This document shows positions 55,293 to 64,000 of a stretch of DNA of 64,000 nt, one piece after another (within the stretch, counting starts at the first letter, position 1; every line of letters begins with the position of its first letter). The notes beneath the pieces were generated by a model, which saw only the letters and a program-made list of their open reading frames with translations, did no database searches and was not told where the DNA came from. Where the stretch lies: NCBI GenBank assembly GCA_003290165.1, contig QNQO01005785.1, positions 558,001 through 622,000 of the forward strand, in the 5' to 3' direction. A program made the position numbers and the translations under genes. This DNA comes from Berberis thunbergii. Lineage: Eukaryota > Streptophyta > Magnoliopsida > Ranunculales > Berberidaceae.

Positions 55293-58200
55293 ATGGTGGA
55301 AATTGGCGGGAAGGTTGTACGTGTTGCCCGAAACGGACTCGGTCAGCTCCTCGCTACCGTAGCTCTCTCTCTCCTCATCCGTTTGTTCACTAGCCCTGAC
55401 CCAGCTCTCTTACCGGATGAAGACGAAGACGAAGACGAAGACGATGATGATGGCCCCAAAAAAGATGAAGGCGATTATCAACCGGTACCCGGTAAAGTCA
55501 TCCCGGTCACAATACAATGGAGCAGCATCACTTGCTCTCTCACTGACAATTCCGGAAAAACTGTAAGTTTTAGTTGTTGATGATGCGTATGTTAGAACCA
55601 CTACTTAGTTTGGCGCACGTTAGCTGCAGCTCCTAGAGAACTTGCTTTGCTTTGCAGGTGAGATATTTGTTGAAAAATGTGAGAGGAGAGGCGAAGCCAG
55701 GAAGGTTACTGGCTATAATGGGTCCTTCGGGTTCAGGGAAGACCACATTGCTCAATGTTCTTGCAGGCCAAGTAGGGGCTTCCCCTCGATTACGGCTTTC
55801 TGGGGTTGTCCAACTCAATGGACGCCCCAAATCAAGAAATGGCCCTCCTATTAGGTATGTATCCAATATCCATTAGAGAACTTGATTCACTGGTACTTAA
55901 TTTGTGTGTCTCAGTTTGGTTTTGGATTTGTAGGATTGCATATGTGAGACAAGAGGACCTTTTCTTTTCGCAGTTGACGGTGCGTGAAACACTCTCTCTT
56001 ACTGCTGAATTGCAGTTGAGTGGTGTGTTTTCTGTTGAGGAAAGGGAAGAGTATGTCAACAATCTTCTGCTTCGATTGGGCTTGGTATGTGTGCATGACT
56101 GCTTCTTTAATAAGCTGAATTCGATTTTACCTTTTATGTCTTAGTAATCATCATTGTGTTGTTTAACACACAAGTCATACATACAATTAAAGAGAAAATA
56201 CTAAACCGGCTTTTTGTAATTCGACTTTACATTTATTCATTATTGTTCCTTTTCAAGTGAAACAATATCGTCTGTGTTTAATATGTCAAGAAAAATAGCT
56301 TCAGTCCGAGTAATAATAAAAATGTTCTCCCTTTTTAGCATGTTAATTTAGGAAAATTATTTCATATACACTTATTTTGAAACAGATTAGTTGTGCTGAT
56401 TCCAATGTTGGAGACACAAAAGTGCGAGGAATCAGTGGCGGAGAAAAGAAACGTCTATCACTAGCATGTGAACTGATTGCAAGTCCATCTGTAATATTTG
56501 CAGATGAACCCACCACAGGTATGTTTGTGGATAGGTATCAGTAATAGTTTATCGTCATCTAGAGCCTAATTCTGGATTAGCACCTTTATTACCTGTGAAG
56601 AACAAGAAGATTTTCGTATGTTTTATTTTATATCCCATTGGAAAAGTTAGTGATTTGCCTAGTCCTTGAACTCCTTGTATTTCTACACTAAGTGAAGAGT
56701 ACTGGTATGTGTTTTTCATTCATTGTGGGTATAACTATAATTTAGGACACAAATTACTGACAATGCAAACTCATAGATGAAGTAAAAGTCAGCGAGTAGA
56801 TGGTCATCATACTTTCCTCTGAACACGATATATTCTATACAATTGTTCGGCAAGAGTCCTCTTATCTAGAATTGTCTGACACTCGATAAGTTAATTATTA
56901 AATTTATTTATACTGCGTCATACATTGGGAATCTGGCCTTATCCCAAGTCCCAACAACATGGTATCAAAGCAATAGATCCTAAGAGGTACAAGGTTTGAA
57001 TCTCAACTGCTAAAATTTGAGCCACTGAAGGGGATGTTATTTGGCAATCTGTCTATCCCTATTTGATGTGTTTCGCTACTTTTTCATGTTGTTTATAGGA
57101 TCCCTTTGATATAGTTGCAGTATCCTCTATTAGCTTAATCTTTTGAAGTAAACTAATATCTAATCGCTATCTTCTTATGCTATTGCTATTGGTGTGGTGT
57201 CACAATATAACCATGCTCCTCAATTTCCAACTATGCTTTTTTTTATTATTATTTTTTTTCGATAGGGCTCTATCTAAAGATTCTCCATGATATGTGTTTC
57301 TTAAAATTAAACACATAGGTCCTGCGATATATATGGATGTTGGTTGGGCAGCATCAACCGTAGATAGTAGGTTTACTACAGGGAATGTGCCCTTTTTGTA
57401 AGTGAAGTTTTTCATGTGGAAAATCAAATTTTCATCTCTAGCATTTAAGTTGAGTAACATGCTATTATGCAAACTACCCATTAGTTGATTTCAAATCACG
57501 CTATGCAAGTTTTGTGATAGATTCAGGAGCCTGTTTAGTTATATTGTGGCAGATTGATAGTTTCCGCAAACCCTACAATCATGTTTTTCATGGTAGAGGA
57601 ACAACTCATTTAGTATATTTATGTTCCTATTCAAGATCATTTCACGAGTACCTGGGTGTTGAACTCCAAGTCAAGTTACTGTTACGGTCCATGTTGAGTC
57701 TATATAATCCAATAATTATTATCAGTGTTCTAAAAATCGCTAGGCAGGGGATGAGCAGGGACTAGAGCCGCCTAGGCGGTTTTTCTGTATTATAAATTAT
57801 AATTTACAAAAATTAAGCATAATAACATGTAATTACTTCTAATTCAATGCCAAGATATATATTTAAAATGTATTAAAAAAAATAGAATTTTAATTTTATT
57901 TTATTTTCGAACTGGAAATAAGAAAAACAAAAAAATCAAAAACCCGCCCAGGCGGCCACCTGGGTGACTCCCTGCCTAGGCGTACACTGTTTATAGTCAA
58001 TGGAACTAAATATTGAATGCTACAAGTTTCATTGAATTCCAATCACTTAGATTGTTACACCCCGTAGTCCCATGGATGGGAAGGCCGGGCATGGTCAATC
58101 CCACATGCTTAGGCAAGCCGTTCAAGGTGACCCCGCACACATGGTGGTGGTGGATGGTTTAATGCCACATCATGCATGGGAGGAGTTGGATGGTGGCTTA

Positions 58201-61200
58201 TAAGGGCTAGTCCATTCCTCAATTGTACCGAGGCTTTTAGAGCAAGGATGGCTAAGTTGAGGACAATATCGGTATAATGCGAGCTTTGCTCTCAGAGGTG
58301 GGCTTTAGCCTAATCCCACAGCTACATTGAAGCGGGTCGTGACAATGGTATTAGAGCAGGGACAACTCTGTCCTAAGGTGGGGGGATGTGAAACAAAACC
58401 AAACCGAAAAAAATTTAGAGAACCAGAACCGATTGTGGTGACTCGGGCTAGAGGAGACCCAAATCGTGGGTCTGCTAAGAACCAAAACGCCAGAACTGCA
58501 AGTTTTTTTCCCTAAATCAAGTGACACAATAACATTCCTTTTTCGTGTTATGACTTTTGTTTAGTAAACTTGATTGATTTATGAAATAGTATATGCTTGA
58601 AGAATTGATTTATTTATTCATAAATCACTAATTAAAGAATGTGGTTTACTTGAATTTTTATTTATTTTAAATTAAATTAGTGACTAAATAGTTATAATTT
58701 TAATCACACAAATTTAGAATTTATATATGAATTTAGTCACACAAATTTACAACTCTATACAAATGTATATATTCGATTCGCGTCTGGTTCTGAATAACTA
58801 AAACTAGATCCAAACCGAAACGGAGACAAATCCATCAATCAAGAATCAATGCTAAACCAAGAATCGACTAATCGATTCTAGACCCGAAACAATAGGGTCG
58901 GGGTTGTTTGGGCCAAATTGTCGCGACTATCCTACATGCTTAAACAAGTCGTTCAAATTGACCCAACACGCATGGTGGTGATGGATGATTTAATCCCACA
59001 TCATCATGTGTGGGAGGAGTTGGATATTAGCTTATATGGGCTAGCCTACTAATCAATTATACTGAGGCATTTTGGAGAAAACCTGACACCCTTTGGATGA
59101 CTAAGTTGGGGATAATATTTGTCCAATGCGAGCTTTGCTCTTAGAAGTGGGCTTTAGCCTAGACCCACAACTAGAAAAAGCTGGTCATGACATAGGTACA
59201 ACTAGAGAGGATTAGTTTCCTATATTTAATAGAATAAATGTTATTTGTATTGAACCCCCCAATCTAAGTTTCCCTTGTACTTCTCGTTCCATTTACTGTT
59301 TATGGGGTGAAAGGGTAAAGAGAAATAGGATAACTTTCAGCAACAGTGGATTTGTGACGAGAAGATTGGTTTTGGGTACTTTGTTGACCCTCAGTAATGT
59401 CATCTCTCTTGATTTGGAGGATGACAAATGGCTGTGGAAAGAAAAAGAAAGTGGCTACTTTGTTAAAGACCAATACAAACATTTGACTCCCTCTCTTCCT
59501 AACTCTAGCAATCAAGAGAGCATCAACAACCTTATCTCTTTCATTTGGATGAAGTCCCTCCTAGAGCTACCTTTCTAATGTGGATCATTATTCATGGCAG
59601 GGCTCTCATTGTTGACAATATTAATAGAAGGGGCTTGCATCTCCCTAATCACTGTGTTTTTTTTAAAACTATCATCAATAGAGTGTTCTTCAAATTATAA
59701 TTTTGATTTGTTGCAAAAAAAAAAAAAAAAAAAAAAACTATTCAACAAAATCTTTCAAAGAAGGAATCCCCATCAAGAGTGAGTCACTTTCCACATTCCC
59801 ATAGGTAAAACAACGGATTGAAGGAACACACATGATATGAGCAACGATTTGGTAAGTCTTGAGGCAGCTTTGGGGAATGGCCTTATCTGACTTTCATGTT
59901 CAAGCTACATTTTCAGATTCTTTTTCCTTGAATGTGCAGAACTGTGGCATTCGACAAATCAACCTCTTCCAACATAACTCTATTTGGGAAATGGGTTTGA
60001 GAGAGGCTACTTCATGCTTTCATATGGGTATTTTGAGGGAAAGAAATAATATAATTTCACGAAGGTCAGAAAGGAAGTTGCCAATCTTCGGATAGATGTG
60101 GGCTTCCAATTGGGAGAAATTTAAAGAAATCTCATTTTCTTCTTGTACGTTTAATTCAGATTGTATAGTGTTGACCTGTTGCACATGACAATGTATAGTT
60201 TTTATATTGATTAGTGTCTTAAGTAACCCTCTTTTTGAATATATTAATACAGCACCTTGTTTGTCTGATTAAAAAAATATTGGTTTTGGGTATTATGGTT
60301 GTATTGGAGCATCATCCACAAATAGTTTGCTAAACCAAGCCAATAGGCTCGAATCTCGACTTAGCCAATTAGTCCAAAAAAAAAAATGTCACCCGATAGT
60401 TTACTAAACAAAGCCAATAGGTTTGATATGTTGGCAATGCCTAGTGGAAATCCACTAAAAGGGTTGCTAAATCCTTATTGCTCCTACTCAGTGGGTGCAA
60501 GACCTAGTCAATAGCCACGTTTTTTTTTAGGAGGGGGGGGGGGAGGTGTTAATTAGCGATACCCCCTATTATAAATCATTTATTAGTCATGACCCCCCTA
60601 GATATCACAAACTAGGGATACCCAGTCAACAAACATTGACTATCAAATTTTTATTATAGACAAAAAAATGCCCCTGAAAACTTTGTATCTCCAAGAAATC
60701 CAACAGATGTAAAATGCGAGATGCCTCGAGATGCAAAACATATGTCAAGGAAAATCTATGGTGAAATTGGAAAAAAATAATAACTTTTGCTTTCTTCACC
60801 AATCAAACCTGAAACTCCAACCTACCCACCTCCAAACACCATGACCACCACCCTATAACAGAACTGAATTTACCCACCCACACCATCACCCCCTTCCTCA
60901 AAATTAAACCAACTTATCACTATCATCCCTTCCAAACAAACGTTGAACTGATTCAAACCCACCCCACCCTACCCAGTCTATATCCAACATCACTCTCTCA
61001 CCCTCTGAAATGAACCATTTAGGGTGTATCCATCAATCTTGGACGAATAATGGTGGAATTTTGGGCGATCGAGTTTCAAAGCCTTGAAGATCATAAGTTG
61101 ATTTTGTGAGGGCTTCTTGAAAGTGGTCTAAGAGGTGAAGGTTCCTGGGATGGAGAGGGTTTGGAGGGAATTGATGGAGGGGAAAGTGTGGAGGGTGGAG

Positions 61201-63619
61201 AATGCATGTAGGTCTGCCATGGCAGGTGGACGAGGGTGGTCATGGTGACGTGGTTAAGGAATTTTTTTTTTCTTTCAAAATTTACCATAGATGGGACTTG
61301 AGATATGTTTTGCATCTCGAGTCAATCTTTGCATAATTCATCAGTTGGATTTAAGATGTATCTCGAGGTGTTCTCTGCATCGTTGGATTTCCTGAGATGC
61401 ATAAATTTTTTTTTCTTGTTTATTATTCAGATTTGTTTCAGGGGAATTTTTTTCTCAATAACAATAATTTGACAGTCAACGGACATTGACTGTGAGTTCG
61501 GGGGGTGACCTTAGTTTGTGATATCAAGGGGCGTCATCACATAATAGGGTTATCGCTAATTAACCCTTTTTTAACAACTATGTCCCACTATCTTGGATAA
61601 ATTTGACAACTCCTTATTTGTAGTCAATTTGATGTTTTCAATTTTTATAAGTTTACCCTCCCTTTAGACAATTTATTTGGTTACAATTTGCCTCTCTTAC
61701 AATTATTTCATGGATTTATTTAGTAATATGAAGAGCTTCAGTCTAGCCCTCTTGGCGAAATGGTTGTGGATATATGGGGTCGAACACGATGCTTTATAGT
61801 TGTATATGTGGAGAAATATGGGTGCTGAAGGCTGGGGTTGGAACTCTATAAGTGTCAACATCATACATGGATGTGCTATCTGAAAACAGATCATGAATCT
61901 CCAGTTTAAATTTTCTGATCACATTTCTTGTAAAGGCAAGTCGGGTACCAAAGTGGATTTGTGTAGAGTTCTGTGGGCTTCAGCAGTCCCTCTGCAACAC
62001 ATGTTTGCAGATATTTACTATATAGCAGTGAGAATAGAAGGAGCAGTCACTAACTTTATGATGGATAACTCGGGAACTTATTGTAATATTGCATTACGGC
62101 AAAAATTGAATGATTGGGAAATCCCATGTCTTGCTCCCTTTCTCGCAATCCTAAGAGATTGTATCAGTCCTAATGAAGAGGATGCTTGGGTGTGGGTGAT
62201 CGATCAAAGAAGTTCCCAGTCTTTCACAACCTCTACCTCTGGTTTTACAGTTTAATAAGTACACATTCTGGCTTAAACAAGCTTATCCGAGAGCTGATTT
62301 CCTAGTTTGAACAACTGCTCACTGTAGAACTCTAACGGTGGACAACCTCATGCGTAGGGGCCAACATGTTGGTTATTGTTGTATTCTACGTGAGATGCAT
62401 GAGGACTCCATTTCCCACCTCTTCTTCACTTGCGAGTTTGGGATGTGCTTGTTGTAGATTGTGGAGGGGTCACTTCTAATGCATCTGATTTATTTTAGGA
62501 ATGGGGTTGCCCAATGGTCCAAGAGGATATTTACTCTGCGTCGTAAGTGGTTGTGAGATAGATTGCTCATTGTGGCTTTCAAAAAAATGGAAAGAAATCA
62601 GAGTTTTCAAGGGGGCACACAGAGACAGTGAAACCCTGGCAAGGCATATTAACTTTGTAATTTGGCAATGGGGTGTTGCCTGGGACATCCTCAAAAGACT
62701 TTTTCTTTGAGGATTGAATGGCGTCCTCATTATTTTGATGAAATCTTTATATTTGTATGCTCTATAAGCCTCTTACTCTTTTTGAACTTAATTAATGAAT
62801 CTTCTCTTTGTTTGGCTGATTAAAAACATGAATGTATTTAGCCAGTTCTCAAGCTCACAAATGTGGATGCTCTTATAGCACTGGCTTCTACATATCCATC
62901 TTTAACACATGTTAACCTTGAAGATCTGCTAGTCAGTTGGATTTGATATTATCATAGAACAGTAAAGAGGGTCAGAATGGCCTTGATTTGAATGATATGT
63001 AAATGGTGGGAACAACCATCAGTTCTATGTTTGATAAATTCTATATGTAAATATTCTATGGCAAGCATTCGTCTAGTTATTTGTTAGAGTTCGATTGGTG
63101 AGTTCTCAACACACGTAACATGTAGGAAGCACTTTGATTTTTAACATATTTTCAGTTAACACAATTAAGACTTGTAGTAGAAACTGAAATAGGTTATCCT
63201 TGACTTCAAACTGTATCACTAATTTGAAATATAAATTATCATCTTTAAACTTGTCCGTGTTTCCATTTTTGAGTTTAGATCTATCAGAAGGTGACATAAT
63301 ACTCATTCATTCATTTTTTTATAGCCATTTTTAGGCTACTGATCACTGAAAGATTATTTGTCAAGTGCTACTGAGTCATTTCAAGTATAGCATGTAAAGA
63401 CCTACTGGTGTGTGCAGGGCTTGATGCATTCCAGGCAGAGAAGGTGATGGAAACACTCCGGAAACTTGCACAAGATGGACATACTGTAATTTGCTCGATA
63501 CACCAGCCTAGAGGTTCTGTCTATGTGAAATTCGACGACATTTTGTTGCTGGCTGAAGGAGCACTTGTTTATGCTGGACCTGCACATAAGGAACCACTAT
63601 CATACTTCTTGAAATTTGG
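55293..63619 (+). CDS. ABCG7: ABC transporter G family member 7 (half-transporter), 5' part
   Basis: Exons 55293-55562, 55658-55854, 55934-56084, 56386-56518 and 63418 to about 63619 join in frame. The gene continues past the window. The N-terminus is basic and hydrophobic ([20 protein letters not shown]), then has an acidic run ([12 protein letters not shown]). The nucleotide-binding domain shows Walker [10 protein letters not shown], the Q-loop [15 protein letters not shown], signature [15 protein letters not shown], Walker [13 protein letters not shown] and the H-loop [12 protein letters not shown]. The sequence order and wording match Arabidopsis ABCG7/WBC7. The membrane domain lies downstream, outside the window. 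The substrate of ABCG7 is not established to my knowledge. The donor of exon 5 is uncertain (63620 or about 63636). Confidence 0.9.
57723..57989. mobile_element. hAT-type MITE in ABCG7 intron
   Basis: Begins CAGTGTTCTAAAAATCGC and ends gcgtacactg. It shares GCCTAGGCGG subterminal motifs with 2298-2665. Flanks attattat and tttatagt agree only at 5 of 8. Confidence 0.6.
58053..58344 (+). repeat. 5' LTR of the minute TRIM
   Basis: 292 bp, TGTTACACC...CGTGACA; shares several long blocks with 58926-59192. Confidence 0.8.
58387..59192 (+). repeat. 3' LTR of the minute TRIM, with nested insertion
   Basis: Starts tgtgaa right after the purine tract. It is interrupted at about 58392-58925 by aacaaaaccaaaccg...gaaacaatagggtcgggg, a sequence rich in AACCGAA motifs like the hAT MITEs. 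It resumes as actatcctacatgcttaaac. Ends of the insert are not sharply defined. Confidence 0.65.
59193..59339. other. Short spacer in ABCG7 intron
   Basis: Between the TRIM and a LINE fragment; nothing recognised. Confidence 0.4.
59340..59738 (+). pseudogene. LINE 3' fragment with poly(A) tail
   Basis: Reads [36 protein letters not shown] and, in another frame, [18 protein letters not shown]. These correspond to the pre-zf-RVT and zf-RVT region of an L1 LINE. A run of about 23 A follows at about 59716-59738. Stops and frameshifts show it is dead. Confidence 0.6.
59860..60275 (+). pseudogene. Weak second LINE-like fragment
   Basis: Broken frames include [17 protein letters not shown]. The stretch ends in gtttgtctgattaaaaaaat, which is like the 3' end of the LINE fragment at 61735-62830 (gtttggctgattaaaaacat). 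Coding evidence is thin; the shared 3' end is the main support. Confidence 0.4.
60541..61567. mobile_element. Long-TIR element, MULE-like, about 1.03 kb
   Basis: The left end ggtgttaattagcgatacc is the inverse of the right end ...ataaccctat/tatcgctaattaaccc. Inverted similarity runs inwards for about 230 bp on each side, including gatatcacaaacta, agtcaacaaacattgact, aaatccaac, ctcgagat and gcaaaacatat. The interior has no transposase. A target duplication is obscured by poly-T and poly-G at the ends. Confidence 0.65.
61735..62830 (+). pseudogene. L1 LINE 3' fragment (RT C-terminus and zf-RVT)
   Basis: Broken frames read [18 protein letters not shown], then [50 protein letters not shown], and later [17 protein letters not shown] and [11 protein letters not shown]. 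This is the standard order from the RT C-terminus (KWLWRFG...) through LNDWE to the zf-RVT domain of plant L1 LINEs. It ends in gtttggctgattaaaaac. In-frame stops are frequent. Confidence 0.7.
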
Positions 63620-64000
63620 GTTCTCAGCTAAACCTGTAGTCTCTCATATTAATTTTGACAAAAATACCATTATTTTTTCAAGCTTTTTTATTTTTATTTT
63701 TATTTTTTGGCTCTAGCTCTTCTATGGGTATGTAGACATTCAGCATACCATCAGGTACGGTAATTCAAGTGCAAGCGAAAAAGTCTGTCCTTTTTTGTTT
63801 GTTGCGGTGGATGTCCCTTTGAAAATCATCTTAAAGTTATCAGTGAAATTTTATTGAGCCTTCTCCTCTGGGGCTTGCACAATATCCTTTTTCTGATTAG
63901 CACGTTCAATTACTGAGGCTGTCATGATACTTCGTCGTTGCTTATTTACAACATTATCTAATGAAAGCATGTAAGATAAACATAGGTAAGAACTGGTGAT
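63620..64000. other. Start of ABCG7 intron 5 and window end
   Basis: Coding similarity stops near 63619. The T-rich sequence that follows looks intronic. No further ABCG7 exon was recognised before the window end. Confidence 0.5.

Larger units (their letters stand above)
58053..59192 (+). mobile_element. Minute TRIM retrotransposon with interrupted 3' LTR
   Basis: The 5' LTR is 58053-58344 (TGTTACACCCCG...GGGTCGTGACA). The interior is only about 42 bp: atggtattagagc (primer-binding site, one change from TGGTATCAGAGC) followed by ggtgggggga (purine tract). The 3' LTR runs 58387-59192 and is split by a roughly 530-bp insertion; its tail repeats catgcttaaacaagtcgttc, gcgagctttgctctta and tgggctttagcct. 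Flanks tagat and taggt match at 4 of 5. Confidence 0.8.
56519..63417. other. 6.9-kb intron 4 of ABCG7
   Basis: It splits the Gly codon of the Walker B/D-loop run TTG|LD (donor acag|gtatg at 56518/56519, acceptor gtgcag|ggctt at 63417/63418). It contains a hAT MITE, a minute TRIM with a nested insertion, LINE 3' fragments and a long-TIR element. 56519-57722 and 62831-63417 hold nothing recognisable. Confidence 0.85.

Overview
This window is nuclear DNA of a flowering plant, most likely a eudicot. The genes are spliced, with GT..AG introns that keep the reading frame. The products are plant proteins: a chloroplast RNA-splicing factor with a CRM domain, a DUF1666 protein, a vacuolar/apoplastic-type GH31 alpha-glucosidase and an ABCG half-transporter. 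The intergenic DNA is packed with plant transposons. I cannot name the species.

Layout. 1.36-4.63 kb (+): the 3' exons of a CFM2-like gene. 4.9-9.9 kb: a long-TIR MULE-like element with a hAT element inside it, then a copia remnant. 9.9-20.1 kb: a 5'-truncated L1 LINE on the minus strand, split by a young Ty3/gypsy chromovirus (11.1-17.1 kb). 20.3-21.4 kb: a hAT element with a perfect 8-bp target duplication. 22.3-24.6 kb (-): a six-exon DUF1666 gene. 26.7-29.6 kb (-): a dead homocysteine S-methyltransferase gene split by a LINE fragment. 30.6-33.35 kb: a copia-like retroelement carrying pieces of two host genes, 26S proteasome RPT5 and a dynamin-related GTPase. 33.8-38.3 kb (-): an intact three-exon alpha-glucosidase gene. 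38.6-41.8 kb: an RTE-type LINE. 42-48 kb: foldback and CACTA-type MITEs, then a 1.9-kb inverted array of ~180-199-bp units. 49.4-50.5 kb: a complete TRIM retrotransposon with a hAT MITE inside one LTR. 55.3-64 kb (+): the first five exons of ABCG7, whose fourth intron is 6.9 kb long and holds a second, very small TRIM, LINE pieces and a long-TIR element.

The intact genes do not form a pathway; they are ordinary neighbours in a repeat-rich region. The most unusual items are the inverted palindromic array near 45-47 kb, the retroelement with two captured gene fragments, the TRIM with only about 42 bp between its LTRs, and the pseudogene with several independent lesions. I saw no phage-like, CRISPR-like or operon-like system. 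All calls come from reading the sequence and recalling protein families; no database was searched.
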